Counted from the stretch's first letter, positions 1 to 8,464 are shown. The stretch is DNA of 64,000 nucleotides from Nocardioides palaemonis (GCF_018275325.1 NZ_JAGVQR010000004.1:558001-622000), one strand, 5' to 3'. The notes: generated from the letters alone by a model not told the origin. A program made the numbers and translations.

Positions 1-97
1 ACCACCGAGGACAATGCGCCGGTGCTCCTCGCACCTCAACCACCGAGGAGAATGCGCCGGTGCTCCTCGCACCTCGACCACCGAGGAGAATGCGCTG
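1..97. repeat. 38-bp tandem repeat, about 2.5 copies
   Basis: Units at 1-38 and 39-76 differ at only two bases (12 and 38). A third, partial copy runs 77-95. Each unit begins ACCACCGAGG and contains GCTCCTCGCACCTC. The array sits just downstream of the substrate-binding protein gene (minus strand) and is cut by the window edge, so its full length is unknown. A related single copy lies at 30206-30236. Confidence 0.85.
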
Positions 98-107
98 GCG
101 GCGCAGG

Positions 108-1061
108 TCAGCCGAGCAGGCCCTCCGAGGTGAGGAAGTCGTTGGCGACGTCCTCGGGCTTGGCGCGGTCGACGGCCATCTGGCCGTTCATCTCGGTGAG
201 GTTCTCCGTGGTGAGCGCGGCCATCAGCGGGTTGAGGATGTCGGCCACGTCCGGGTGGTCGGCGAGGAACTCCGCCGAGACGGCCGGCACCAGGTTCTGA
301 GCCGGCTGGATCTCCTTGTCGTCCTCGAGGACGACGAGGCCCTGGGACTCCAGGGTGCCGTCGGTGGTGGAGGTCTCGCCGAGCTGGGACTCGCCGCTGA
401 GCACCGACTGGTAGGTCTGGTCGGAGGCGTAGCCGAGCTCGAGCACCTTGGTCACGTCGATGCCGTAGTCGTCGGACAGGCCGCCCTCGCAGTCGAGGCG
501 ACCCTCGCAGTCGGGGGCCGCGGCGAGCACGACGCTCGTGCCCTCGAGGTCGGACAGCGTGGTGACGCCCTCGGACTCGGAGTACTCCTGGGTCACGAAG
601 AACGCGTTGGTGTCGGTGGCCGGGGAGATGTCGAGCAGCTCGATGCCGGCGTCCTTGAGCAGGCTGGCGCCGTCGTCGGCGAGCTGCTGGCCGTCGCCGG
701 CCTCGAACGGCTTCGCGCTGTCGCCGTTGGCCTGGCTGTTGAGGAAGTTGACGATGCCGCCGACGTACTCCGGGACGATGTCGACGTCGCCGGGGAAGGT
801 CGGCATGTAGGCGTCGCGGGAGTCGACGAGCTTGGTCTCCACGGTGTAGCCGGCGTCCTCGAGCAGCTGCTCGTACATCGAGGCGACGAGGGTCGCCTCG
901 GGGAAGTTCTGGCCGGCGATCGTCAGCGAGCCCTTGTCGGCGGAGCCCGACGAGGAGTCGGAGCCTGCGTCGGTGGAGCTGTCGAGGTCGTCGCCGGCGC
1001 AGCCGGTGAGGGTGAGGGCGCTGGCCGCGAGGACCGCGGCGAGCGAACGAACCAGGTGCAT
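108..1061 (-). CDS. Glycine betaine/choline-type ABC transporter substrate-binding lipoprotein
   Basis: This 317-residue protein is the extracellular ligand receptor of a quaternary-ammonium (OpuC/ProX-like) importer. It has a lipoprotein signal peptide with lipobox LTGC (Cys21), an acidic Ser/Gly/Asp-rich linker, and then an OpuAC-type domain starting near residue 47 (SLTIAGQNFPEATLVASMYEQ). The stretch DSRDAYMPTFPGDVDIVPEY resembles the OpuCC/ProX family. The ATG is preceded by AGAAGGAT at good spacing. It is the last gene of a permease-permease-receptor transcript, 52 nt after the second permease. Choline, glycine betaine or another osmolyte would fit; the exact ligand cannot be read from sequence. 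Confidence 0.88.
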   Translation of the reverse strand: MHLVRSLAAVLAASALTLTGCAGDDLDSSTDAGSDSSSGSADKGSLTIAGQNFPEATLVASMYEQLLEDAGYTVETKLVDSRDAYMPTFPGDVDIVPEYVGGIVNFLNSQANGDSAKPFEAGDGQQLADDGASLLKDAGIELLDISPATDTNAFFVTQEYSESEGVTTLSDLEGTSVVLAAAPDCEGRLDCEGGLSDDYGIDVTKVLELGYASDQTYQSVLSGESQLGETSTTDGTLESQGLVVLEDDKEIQPAQNLVPAVSAEFLADHPDVADILNPLMAALTTENLTEMNGQMAVDRAKPEDVANDFLTSEGLLG

Positions 1062-1113
1062 GATGATCCTTCTGTGTCCCGCAGCGTCGCTGCGCGTGTC
1101 CGGAGGTAGGTCG

Positions 1114-1878
1114 TCAGCCGACGGATTCGGCGGGCTCGTCCACGGTAGCTGGGTTCACCGACAGTGCGTCGTTCCGAGGCCCGGACCCCGCACCCCTCCG
1201 GGTGGGGTCGGCGGCCCGCTGCACGAGCGCGGCGAGCAGCTCGAGCACCAGCGCCACGACGGCGACCACCAGCGCGCCGGCGATGCCCTTGCCGTAGTTG
1301 GAGCGGAAGAAGCCGTCGGTGATGACCTGGCCGAGCCCCGGCCCGGCCACCAGCGCGGCGATGGTCGCGGTGGCCCACACCTGCACCAGCGCCAGGCGCA
1401 GGCCCGACACGACCAGCGGCAGGCCGAGCGGGAGCTCGACGCGCCAGAACCGCTGCGCTCCCGTCATGCCCATCCCCCGTGCCGCCTCGCGCACGTCGGC
1501 CGGGACCTCGCGCATCGCGACGTAGGCGTTGGTGATGATCGGCGGCAGCGCGAACAGCGTCAGCGCGATCAGGGTGGCCAGGCCGGCGCGGCCGTACGGG
1601 CCCAGCCCGTCGGTGCCCGGCCACGGCGCCACGACCAGCAGGCCGAGCAGGGCGAAGGTCGGGATCGCGCGGCCCACGTTGGAGATGTTGATGGCGAGGA
1701 ACCCGCCGCGTCCGAGGTGCCCCAGCCACAGCGCGAGCGGCAGCCCGACGACCATCGCCATCAGGAGGGCAGTCACGGTCAGCAGCAGCTGCTGGCCGAG
1801 CAGCGCGGCGATCCCGTCGCTCCCCGACCAGTTCGCGCCGTCGGAGAGGTAGGCCCACATGTCGGCGAAGACCCTCAT
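1114..1878 (-). CDS. ABC transporter permease, osmoprotectant type
   Basis: This 254-residue polytopic protein has about five or six hydrophobic segments and a BPD_transp_1 fold. The cytoplasmic coupling loop, around REVPADVREAARGMGMTGAQ, carries the EAA-type motif that docks on the ATPase. Its ATG overlaps the stop codon of the upstream permease by 4 nt (ATGA), indicating translational coupling. It pairs with the neighbouring permease to form the membrane channel of the quaternary-amine importer. The C-terminal tail is Arg/Pro/Gly-rich and non-conserved in appearance. Confidence 0.88.
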   Translation of the reverse strand: MRVFADMWAYLSDGANWSGSDGIAALLGQQLLLTVTALLMAMVVGLPLALWLGHLGRGGFLAINISNVGRAIPTFALLGLLVVAPWPGTDGLGPYGRAGLATLIALTLFALPPIITNAYVAMREVPADVREAARGMGMTGAQRFWRVELPLGLPLVVSGLRLALVQVWATATIAALVAGPGLGQVITDGFFRSNYGKGIAGALVVAVVALVLELLAALVQRAADPTRRGAGSGPRNDALSVNPATVDEPAESVG

Positions 1879-2573
1879 GCCCGCGCTCCCCTCGTCCAGG
1901 GCGTCAGCACCCGTTGCACCAGCACCAGCACCACGTCGAGCACGACCGCCAGCACGACGCAGAGCACCGACGCGGTGAACAGCTCGGCGCGGAAGTTGGT
2001 CAGCACGCCGTCCTTGATCAGGTTGCCGAGCCCGCCGTAGGCGACCAGCGACCCGACCGTCGTCAGCGCGACGGTGGAGACGGTCGCGACCCGCAGGCCG
2101 GCCATCACGACCGGCACGGCGAGGGGCAGCTCGACCTTCATCAGCAGGCTGCCGCGGCCGTAGCCCAGGCCGGTCGCGGACTCGCGCACCTCGTCGGGCA
2201 CCGCACGCAGGCCCTCGAGCAGGCTGCGGACCAGGATCGTCAGCGCGTAGAGCGCCAGTCCGATCACGACGGTCGTCGCGGTCAGCCCGGTGAACGGCAC
2301 CAGCAGCGGGAACAGCGCCAGCGACGGCACCGTGTAGATCCCGGTGGTGACCGCCAGGATCGCCGACTCCAGCCGCGGGACCCGACGGGCGAGGAGCGCC
2401 AGCGGGAACGCGATCACGAGGCCGACCAGCACGGAGACGACCGTGATGCCGAGGTGCTGCACGGTCGCGTCGACGATCTCGGAGCGCCGGTCCGCGACGT
2501 AGTCGGCGCAGATCCAGTCGTTGACGAGCCGGCTGTAGCAGCTCGGGTCGTCGGCCACTGCCAGTAGGGTCAC
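1875..2573 (-). CDS. ABC transporter permease, osmoprotectant type, first gene of transcript
   Basis: This 232-residue polytopic permease has an EAA-like coupling loop around PDEVRESATGLGYGRGS. The open frame runs much further upstream (to 3008), but that part lies inside the divergent ATPase gene and is out-of-frame shadow. I place the start at GTG 2573. There is no Shine-Dalgarno sequence, but TAGCGT (2586 to 2581 on the minus strand) lies 7 nt upstream, as expected for a leaderless actinobacterial transcript. An in-frame GTG at 2558 is the alternative. It is the first gene of a three-gene operon and diverges from the ATPase, whose start is only 4 nt away. Confidence 0.82.
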   Translation of the reverse strand: MTLLAVADDPSCYSRLVNDWICADYVADRRSEIVDATVQHLGITVVSVLVGLVIAFPLALLARRVPRLESAILAVTTGIYTVPSLALFPLLVPFTGLTATTVVIGLALYALTILVRSLLEGLRAVPDEVRESATGLGYGRGSLLMKVELPLAVPVVMAGLRVATVSTVALTTVGSLVAYGGLGNLIKDGVLTNFRAELFTASVLCVVLAVVLDVVLVLVQRVLTPWTRGARA

Positions 2574-2586
2574 CGCATGGACGCTA
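2565..2586. promoter_or_regulatory. Face-to-face leaderless promoters of the betaine ABC locus
   Basis: On the plus strand TAGGGT (2565-2570) is 6 nt before ATG 2577. On the minus strand TAGCGT (2586-2581) is 7 nt before GTG 2573. Each -10 box lies inside the other gene's first codons, so the two transcripts would overlap at their 5' ends. No convincing -35 box is visible on either side. The call is inferred from spacing and the absence of ribosome binding sites. Confidence 0.6.
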
Positions 2587-3560
2587 CACGGAGCGGCGAG
2601 CCGATGATCCGGCTCGAGGGCGTGGGCAAGACCTACCTGGACGGGACCGTGGCCGTCCACGAGCTCGACCTCGACGTCGGTCGGGGGGAGATGGTCTGCC
2701 TCGTCGGCCCGTCCGGCTGCGGCAAGTCGACCACGCTCAAGATGATCAACCGGCTGATCGAGCCGACCGCCGGCCGGATCTGGCTCGACGGACAGGACGT
2801 CACCGACGCCGACCCGGTGGAGCTGCGCCGCGGCATCGGCTACGTCATCCAGCAGATCGGCCTGTTCCCCCACCAGCGCATCGAGCAGAACGTGATGACC
2901 GTGCCGCTGCTCTACGGCGAGTCGAGGTCGACCGCCCGCGAGCGCGCCCACGAGCTGCTCGCCACCGTCGGCCTCGAGCCCGCGCAGTACGCCCGGAAGT
3001 ACCCCCACGAGCTCTCCGGCGGCCAGCGCCAGCGCGTCGGCGTCGCTCGCGCGCTCGCGGCGAACCCGCCCGTGCTGCTGATGGACGAGCCGTTCGGCGC
3101 CGTCGACCCGATCGTGCGCGGACGGCTCCAGGATGAGTTCCGCCGGCTCCAGGACGAGCTCGACAAGACCGTCGTGCTAGTGACCCACGACATCGACGAG
3201 GCGATCCGGATGGGCGACCGCGTCGCGGTCTTCGCGACCGGCGGGCGGCTCCTGCAGTACGCCACCCCCGCCGAGCTGCTGGCCCACCCGGCCGACGAGC
3301 AGGTGGCCGACTTCGTCGGCGCCGGCGGCCTGCGCACGCTCACGGTGACCCGCCTGCGCGAGGAGCACCTCGAGCCGCTCGACGGCGTCGCGACCGGCGA
3401 CCTGGGGGCCGCGATCGACCTCGACTCCTCGCTCGAGGAGGCGCTGGCGGCGATGCTGCGCGACGACCGGCCGATGGTCGGCGTGCGCCGCGGCGCGCAG
3501 TTCGTCGGCGTGCTCACGCCCGGCGGCGTGCACCGCGCGCTGCGCGAGTCGCTGCGCTGA
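2577..3560 (+). CDS. Osmoprotectant-type ABC transporter ATP-binding protein
   Basis: This 327-residue cytoplasmic ATPase should energise the betaine importer. It shows Walker A (GPSGCGKST, near residue 43), Q-loop (VIQQIGLFPHQ), signature LSGGQRQR, Walker B (VLLMDEP) and switch His (VTHDID). After the ATPase core, a C-terminal segment ending LRDDRPMVGVRRGAQFVGVL looks like a single reduced CBS module, as in OpuCA-type ATPases that sense ionic strength. The start at 2577 is supported by TAGGGT 6 nt upstream (leaderless). ATG 2604 (MIRLEGVGKTY), with GGAG upstream, is an alternative. The gene is transcribed divergently from its permeases, an unusual split. Confidence 0.9.
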   Translation: MDATRSGEPMIRLEGVGKTYLDGTVAVHELDLDVGRGEMVCLVGPSGCGKSTTLKMINRLIEPTAGRIWLDGQDVTDADPVELRRGIGYVIQQIGLFPHQRIEQNVMTVPLLYGESRSTARERAHELLATVGLEPAQYARKYPHELSGGQRQRVGVARALAANPPVLLMDEPFGAVDPIVRGRLQDEFRRLQDELDKTVVLVTHDIDEAIRMGDRVAVFATGGRLLQYATPAELLAHPADEQVADFVGAGGLRTLTVTRLREEHLEPLDGVATGDLGAAIDLDSSLEEALAAMLRDDRPMVGVRRGAQFVGVLTPGGVHRALRESLR

Positions 3561-3567
3561 GCCGCAC

Positions 3568-3596
3568 GGGTGGTGACACGCTCCGGATCACCACCC
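3568..3596 (+). terminator. Hairpin after the ABC ATPase gene
   Basis: Perfect 9-bp arms (GGGTGGTGA at 3568-3576, TCACCACCC at 3588-3596) with an 11-nt loop lie 7 nt after the stop codon. No T-tract follows. Confidence 0.5.
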
Positions 3597-3736
3597 AGCG
3601 GGCGACCGTCACGTTGTGACACAGGACGCGCCGGCATGAGCCGCTGGTGACCGCCGATGTGGCACACGGCGTGACGCAACACGGATCGACAGCCCCGAGG
3701 ACCCGACCAGTGCTGTGTCAGGACCGGGCCCGTGCG

Positions 3737-4831
3737 TCAGCCGACCGTGACGTCCTTGTGCCAGGACTCGGTGACGTACTTGGTGCCCCAGCCCATCGCG
3801 ACGTAGAGGCCGTCGGCGCCGGTCGGTGAGTCGGCGTCGACCTCGAGGCCCACGCGGTCGCGGCCGCGACCAGCGGCGTCGGCGATGATCGTGCGCAGCA
3901 GGCCGGTGGCCACGCCGCGCCCGCGCGCGGACTCGAGGACGCCGAGGTAGGAGACGTACGACCCGTCGGGCCCGGTGGCCGACTCGCTGACGGTGCCGAC
4001 GAGCGCGCCGGCCGGCTCGGGGTCGCCCCCGCCGTCGACGATCTCGGCCAGCCACCAGTGGTCCCAGCGGTGCCCGGGGTCCTCGCGCAGGCGGTGGATG
4101 AACTCCTGGAAGGTCTCCTCGGCGGAGTTGAAGTGGTCGGTGAAGGCGCCCTCGAGCACCTCGTGGACCGCGCGCAGGTCGGCGACGTCGGGCATCCCGT
4201 CGCCGGACCGCTCGACCAGCCGGAACACCACGCCCTGGCGCTCCCAGCGCGCCGGGTCGGGCACCAGCTCGGCCTCGGCGGCCTCCACCGAGCGGCTCAT
4301 CTGCCACCACGTGCGGACCCGGTCGAAGCCGGCGTCGGCCAGCCACGCGTGCTGGCGCTCGTCGTCGGCGAAGGCACCGGTGTCGATCTGCTGGACCGAC
4401 AGGCCGCGGGCGGCGCCGACGGACCGGGCCTGGGCCTCGGCCCACTCGAACAGCACGTCGCTGCACCGGTCTGCCAGCCGCTCGTCGACGTCCCGGTCGA
4501 CGACGTGGACGAAGAGCATCCGCCCCTCGGCCCGGTCGTGCACGCTCCCCCACGCCCGGATGAGGCCGTCGGGGTCGCGCACGACGAGGTTCTCGCGCAT
4601 CGCGAGGCCGTGGTCGGAGACCTCGACGAGCACCTCGTCCTCGCCCGACCCGGCCCAGCCGCGACCCGCGCGCTCGTGGCCCCGCAGCAGCTCGGTCAGC
4701 CGCGCGACGGTGGCGGCGTCGGTCCCGTCCGGGGCCTCGGCGACCCACCCGGCGGGGAGTCCGGGGTCGTCCGGCAGGACGTCGGTGGGGTCGCTCTCGA
4801 ACCTGTTGTCCTCGGGGATCACGGCGCCCAT
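3737..4831 (-). CDS. GNAT-family N-acetyltransferase, double-domain
   Basis: This protein of about 364 residues looks like two tandem GNAT folds. The N-terminal half has the degenerate look of a structural domain. The C-terminal half carries the acetyl-CoA loop pattern ESARGRGVATGLLRT near residue 310, followed by VGLEVDADSPTGADGLYVAMG, typical of acetyltransferases such as mycothiol synthase-like enzymes. The substrate is unknown. GGAAGG sits directly against ATG 4831 but 9 nt before an in-frame GTG at 4822, so the true start may be 4822. It is a single gene, preceded by a strong hairpin that separates it from the ftsH-fol transcript. Confidence 0.8.
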   Translation of the reverse strand: MGAVIPEDNRFESDPTDVLPDDPGLPAGWVAEAPDGTDAATVARLTELLRGHERAGRGWAGSGEDEVLVEVSDHGLAMRENLVVRDPDGLIRAWGSVHDRAEGRMLFVHVVDRDVDERLADRCSDVLFEWAEAQARSVGAARGLSVQQIDTGAFADDERQHAWLADAGFDRVRTWWQMSRSVEAAEAELVPDPARWERQGVVFRLVERSGDGMPDVADLRAVHEVLEGAFTDHFNSAEETFQEFIHRLREDPGHRWDHWWLAEIVDGGGDPEPAGALVGTVSESATGPDGSYVSYLGVLESARGRGVATGLLRTIIADAAGRGRDRVGLEVDADSPTGADGLYVAMGWGTKYVTESWHKDVTVG

Positions 4832-4862
4832 CCTTCCGCATCGCGCGGCGGGCCACAGAACG

Positions 4863-4912
4863 GCGGTGGCCCAGCCACACTCCTGGAGTCAGGAATGTGG
4901 CTGGGCCACCGC
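4863..4912 (-). terminator. Long hairpin ending the upstream minus-strand transcript
   Basis: 22-bp arms (4863-4884 and 4891-4912) with one mismatch enclose a 6-nt loop. It lies 20 nt after the stop of the coiled-coil protein gene and before the GNAT gene, the expected place to end the ftsH-fol transcript. No U-run is seen. Confidence 0.65.
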
Positions 4913-4931
4913 TCGGGGAGCTGGAGGAGCC

Positions 4932-5549
4932 TCAGGCGCTCCGGTGCGCGCGACGCGCCGCAGCGACGCGGAGCGAGTCGACCTCGGCGCGCAGCACGTC
5001 GAGCTCGGCCTCGAGCTCGGCCACGCGGACGATCGCCTCGGCGGCGCGCTCGTCGGCGTCGTCGCGGAAGCGCTGGGCCTCGTCACGGTGGCGCTCGGCC
5101 TGGTCGGCGCGGCGGGCCTCCTGGCCGCGCTTGAGGGTCTGCTCGGCGGCGTTCTTCTGCGCCGACGACAGGGCGCGCTCGAGGACGTCGATCGCCTCCT
5201 CGCGGTCGGCGATCTTGCGCTTCATGTCATCGGCGAACGCGATGGACTCCGCGGTGCGCTGCTCGGTGAGGGCGCGGTACTCCTGGGCCTGGGCGGCGCG
5301 GTCGCGCGCGGCCTCGTGGCGGGTCTGGACGAGCTCGGAGTGGGTGATCTTGGTGGCCGCGGCGCCGATCGCGACGGCGACGACCGCCGCGACGGCGGTC
5401 AGCAGGCCGGAGGCGGACGCGAGCGCGGCGACGACGAGGGCAGCGCCGGCCACGAGGAGGGCGACGGCCACGGCCAGGCGCGTGCTGCGCTGGCGACGGC
5501 GAGCGGGCGTGCGCGACGCCTGTGACTGCTGGGGCTGCTGGGAAGGCAT
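4932..5549 (-). CDS. Membrane protein with long C-terminal coiled coil, function unknown
   Basis: This 205-residue protein has a short basic N-terminus, two closely spaced hydrophobic segments (about residues 28-65, rich in Ala/Val) and a long heptad-like helical region rich in Arg, Glu, Gln and Ala from about residue 80 to the end. This suggests an inner-membrane anchor with a cytoplasmic coiled coil. No family was recognised. The start ATG is supported by TAGGGT 6 nt upstream (5561-5556), although the gene begins only 9 nt after the DUF3180 gene. It may be read both from its own leaderless promoter and from the upstream operon. Confidence 0.72.
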   Translation of the reverse strand: MPSQQPQQSQASRTPARRRQRSTRLAVAVALLVAGAALVVAALASASGLLTAVAAVVAVAIGAAATKITHSELVQTRHEAARDRAAQAQEYRALTEQRTAESIAFADDMKRKIADREEAIDVLERALSSAQKNAAEQTLKRGQEARRADQAERHRDEAQRFRDDADERAAEAIVRVAELEAELDVLRAEVDSLRVAAARRAHRSA

Positions 5550-5555
5550 GGGGCC

Positions 5556-5561
5556 ACCCTA
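5556..5561 (-). promoter_or_regulatory. Leaderless -10 box TAGGGT
   Basis: TAGGGT on the minus strand lies 6 nt before ATG 5549. It overlaps the stop codon of the upstream DUF3180 gene. Confidence 0.5.
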
Positions 5562-6074
5562 GGGCTGCGGACGGCCCCCGTCGGTGCGACACGCTCGCTC
5601 CAGCGCGAGCGAGGCGAGCATCACCCCGCCCGCCCCGAGCGCGGCGACGAGCGACCGGGCGATCCAGCGATCGGCCACCGCGGACCCGTCACCGAGCCAG
5701 CTCACCGCGTAGCCGACGTAGGCCGCCGCGACGAGGGCCCCGATCAGCGCGCACGCGCGGGCCAGGACGAGTCGGTTGACCGCCTGGTGCACCTCGAGCC
5801 GCGCGCCGCGGACCTGCACCGTCTGCCAGGTCTGCCAGGCCACGAAGGTCATGATCGCGGCCACCAGGACCAGGGCGAGGCCCGGCACCCACGACAGCGG
5901 CGGCGCGTGCCCGACCAGCCGGACCGACACCGGGTGGACCGCCCAGCCGCCGACCAGGCCGAGCACGGCGCAGATCCCGAGCGCGCGCGACGACGTGGGT
6001 CGCAGCGAGCCCCGCGGGCCCTCCTCGCCGTCCGGGTCCTCCGGGGCCTCGGGGTCGGGGCCGGGACTGGTCAC
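5559..6074 (-). CDS. DUF3180-family membrane protein
   Basis: This 171-residue protein has four hydrophobic segments and an acidic, Pro/Glu/Asp-rich N-terminus (PEAPEDPDGEEGP). Its position directly after folK and its four-helix layout match the actinobacterial DUF3180 family, whose function is unknown. The start is GTG 6074, which overlaps the folK stop by 4 nt (GTGA). The longer open frame to 6191 is inside folK. It is co-translated with the folate genes, but nothing in the sequence shows a folate-related activity. Confidence 0.8.
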   Translation of the reverse strand: MTSPGPDPEAPEDPDGEEGPRGSLRPTSSRALGICAVLGLVGGWAVHPVSVRLVGHAPPLSWVPGLALVLVAAIMTFVAWQTWQTVQVRGARLEVHQAVNRLVLARACALIGALVAAAYVGYAVSWLGDGSAVADRWIARSLVAALGAGGVMLASLALERACRTDGGRPQP

Positions 6075-6640
6075 TGGAAGTCGAGGGCGAGGTCCTCGCG
6101 TCGCTTCACGCCCGAGCCGTCGACCGCGTCGAGCAGGTCGGCGATCGGGCCGCGCTCGGGGAAGACCGCGTCGGGCTCGAGGTCGTGCCACGGCTGGAGC
6201 ACGAAGGCGCGCTCGTGGGCGCGGGGGTGGGGCAGGCGGAGGAAGTCCTCGTTGGAGCGGCGGTCGCCGACCACGATGAGGTCGACGTCGAGGGTGCGCG
6301 GCGCGTTGCGGATGTCGCTGCGCTCGCGCTCGTAGGCGTCCTCGATCGCCAGGGCCCGCTCCATCAGCCGCGCGGCCGGGAGCGTGGTGTCGGCGAGGAC
6401 GACGGCGTTGAGGTACGGGCCGGAGTCCTCCGGCGCGTCGACCGGCTCGGTCTCGTAGACCGGGGAGACGCCGGTGACGAAGAAGTCGGGGGTGTCGGCG
6501 AGCGCGTCGACCGCACCCTGGAGCGAGGAGAGCCGCTCCCCGAGGTTGGACCCGAGCGCGACCACGACCCGGCGGATCGGGTGCATCTCCCCGGTGAGGG
6601 AGTCGGCGTCCACGATGTGGGGGTTGGGGGTCTCAGTCAT
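6071..6640 (-). CDS. folK: 2-amino-4-hydroxy-6-hydroxymethyldihydropteridine diphosphokinase
   Basis: This 189-residue enzyme transfers pyrophosphate from ATP to 6-hydroxymethyl-7,8-dihydropterin, the step before dihydropteroate synthase. It shows the family start VVVALGSNLGERLS, the pterin-binding segment VSPVYETEPV, and the signature RSDIRNAPRTLDVDLI followed by LPHPRAHERAFVL. An N-terminal extension of about 22 residues precedes the core. The ATG overlaps the folB stop by 4 nt. The order folE-folP-folB-folK, all overlapping, gives near-complete early folate synthesis from GTP. Confidence 0.96.
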   Translation of the reverse strand: MTETPNPHIVDADSLTGEMHPIRRVVVALGSNLGERLSSLQGAVDALADTPDFFVTGVSPVYETEPVDAPEDSGPYLNAVVLADTTLPAARLMERALAIEDAYERERSDIRNAPRTLDVDLIVVGDRRSNEDFLRLPHPRAHERAFVLQPWHDLEPDAVFPERGPIADLLDAVDGSGVKRREDLALDFQ

Positions 6641-7005
6641 GAGCTACCTCGCGTTCTGGTGATCGTCAGCGCGACGTCCGAGTACGTCGCGTCGATGGGC
6701 GCATCAGGTTTGTGCAGCGTGACCCGGGCCCATTCAACACGACTGTCCAACAGGCACACGTCCGCGATGCGTTGAGCGACGGTTTCTATCAGGTCGACCG
6801 GATCCCGCTCGACGGCGGCCTTCACGTCGGTGGTGAGGCTGCCGTAGTTGACGGTGTCGGTGAGGTCGTCGGAGGCGGCCGCGGCGCGGGTGTCCATCCC
6901 GAGCACGAGGTCGACCACGAACACCTGGCCCTGACGCTTCTCGAAGTCGAAGACGCCGTGGTGCGCGAAGCACTCGATCCCGCTCACGGCCAGCTCGTCG
7001 GTCAT
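6637..7005 (-). CDS. folB: Dihydroneopterin aldolase
   Basis: This 122-residue enzyme converts dihydroneopterin to 6-hydroxymethyldihydropterin and glycolaldehyde. The family landmarks are the N-terminal GIECFAHHGVFDFEKRQGQ, the central DTVNYGSL, the conserved helix LIETVAQRIAD, and VTLHKPDAPI. The longer frame upstream is folP shadow. ATG 7005 overlaps the folP stop by 4 nt and is preceded by a strong GGAGGAGA ribosome binding site inside the folP end. Length is normal for the family. Confidence 0.96.
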   Translation of the reverse strand: MTDELAVSGIECFAHHGVFDFEKRQGQVFVVDLVLGMDTRAAAASDDLTDTVNYGSLTTDVKAAVERDPVDLIETVAQRIADVCLLDSRVEWARVTLHKPDAPIDATYSDVALTITRTRGSS

Positions 7006-7847
7006 CTGCTCTCCTCCATCGCGGCGACGACGGCGAGCGCGTCGCGGGTCGCGCGTACGTCGTGCACGCGCAGGTAGTCGACGCCCCGAGACGCCAGCAG
7101 CGCGACCAGCGCCGCGTGGGCGTGCTCGCGGCCGTCCACCGGCCGCGGCCCGTCGTCGTCGGCGAGCAGCGTGCCGAGGAACGACTTGCGGCTCGCCCCC
7201 ACCAGCACCGGCCGTCCGAGGCCCTGCAGCACGTCGAGCGAGGCGAGCAGCTCCCAGTTGTGTGCCGGCTGCTTGGCGAACCCCAGCCCCGGGTCGAGCA
7301 CGACCCGGTCGAGCAGCACGCCGGCCGCGGCGATCGCCTCCAGGCGCGCCTCGAGCTCGCGCCGCACCGTGGCGACGACACCGTCGGGGCCGTAGTCGGT
7401 GAAGTCGCGCATCCGGTCGGCGTGGGCGCGCCAGTGCATGGCGACGTAGGTGGCGCCGGTGTCCGCGACGACGTCGAGGACCGCCGGGTCGGCGAGGCCA
7501 CCCGAGACGTCGTTGACGATCCGCGCACCGGCGGCGACCGCGGCGGCGGCGACCTCGTGGCGCATCGTGTCGACCGAGACGACGGCGCCGTCGGCGGCCA
7601 GCTCTCGGATCACCGGGACGACCCGGTCGAGCTCCTCGGCCACCAGCGGCCGGGTGGCTCCCGGCCGGGTCGACTCGCCGCCGATGTCGAGGACGTCCGC
7701 GCCCTGCTCGCGCAGCAGCCGGCCGTGGGCGACGGCGGCCTCGGTGGTGTCCCACCGGCCGCCGTCGGAGAAGGAGTCGGGGGTGACGTTGACGATCCCC
7801 ATGACCCGGGGCGCCCCGGGCGTGTGCGGCTCGGAGCGCCCGGTCAC
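7002..7847 (-). CDS. folP: Dihydropteroate synthase
   Basis: This TIM-barrel enzyme of about 281 residues joins hydroxymethyldihydropterin pyrophosphate and p-aminobenzoate to give dihydropteroate; it is the sulfonamide target. It shows both DHPS signatures, [16 protein letters not shown] and [13 protein letters not shown], plus the phosphate-binding [12 protein letters not shown] 7847 overlaps the folE stop by 4 nt; ATG 7802, at the start of the first signature, would cut off too little N-terminus to rule out. It belongs to the tightly overlapping fol operon. Confidence 0.96.
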   Translation of the reverse strand: MTGRSEPHTPGAPRVMGIVNVTPDSFSDGGRWDTTEAAVAHGRLLREQGADVLDIGGESTRPGATRPLVAEELDRVVPVIRELAADGAVVSVDTMRHEVAAAAVAAGARIVNDVSGGLADPAVLDVVADTGATYVAMHWRAHADRMRDFTDYGPDGVVATVRRELEARLEAIAAAGVLLDRVVLDPGLGFAKQPAHNWELLASLDVLQGLGRPVLVGASRKSFLGTLLADDDGPRPVDGREHAHAALVALLASRGVDYLRVHDVRATRDALAVVAAMEESR

Positions 7848-8460
7848 CTGGTGCCTGAGCGGATCAGCGCCATCGCCTCGGCGCGCGTGGCCTGGTTGCT
7901 CAGGAAGGTCCCGCGCACCGCGGAGGTGATCGTGCGGGCGCCGGCCTTGCGCACGCCGCGCATGGTCATGCACAGGTGCTCGGCCTCGATCACCACGATC
8001 ACGCCGCGGGCGTCGAGGATCTCGACCAGCGAGTCGGCGACCTGCGTGGTCAGCCGCTCCTGGACCTGCGGGCGCTTGGCGTAGACGTCGACGAGGCGGG
8101 CCAGCTTGGACAGGCCGGTGATCTTGCCGGTCTCGGCCGGGATGTAGCCCACGTGGGCGACGCCGGTGAACGGGACGAGGTGGTGCTCGCACATCGACCA
8201 CAGCTCGATGTCGCGGACCAGCACGATCTCCTCGTGGCCGAGGTCGAAGGTGGTGGTGAGGACGTCGCGCGCGGTCTGGCGCAGGCCTTGGGTCATCTCG
8301 GCGTAGGCCCGCGCGACGCGTGCCGGGGTGTCCAGCAGCCCCTCGCGCTCGGGGTCCTCGCCCATCGCGGCCAGCAGCTCGCGGACCGCCGCCTCCGCGC
8401 GGGCGTGGTCGAACTGCGGGACGTCCTCGGGTGCCCGCTCGGGCATCGTGATCGGGTCGG

Positions 8461-8464
<4 letters not shown>
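7844..8464 (-). CDS. folE: GTP cyclohydrolase I
   Basis: This enzyme of about 206 residues opens GTP to form dihydroneopterin triphosphate, the first step of folate synthesis. It shows the zinc and catalytic region [15 protein letters not shown], the second signature [20 protein letters not shown], and [15 protein letters not shown] with the third zinc-site Cys. The GTG at 8464 overlaps the ftsH stop by 4 nt, so folate synthesis is translationally coupled to the FtsH protease. Length and motifs are standard. Confidence 0.96.

Noticed and set aside
60..1109. Long open frame on the plus strand opposite the substrate-binding protein gene
   Set aside because: It mirrors the real gene on the other strand, has low-complexity Val/Gly/Leu/Arg composition and no recognisable domain. 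Such antisense frames are expected in very GC-rich DNA and occur across the whole window.
2574..3008. N-terminal extension of the first permease frame
   Set aside because: It lies entirely within the divergent ATPase gene, its protein has no membrane segments, and a good leaderless promoter sits at 2581-2586.
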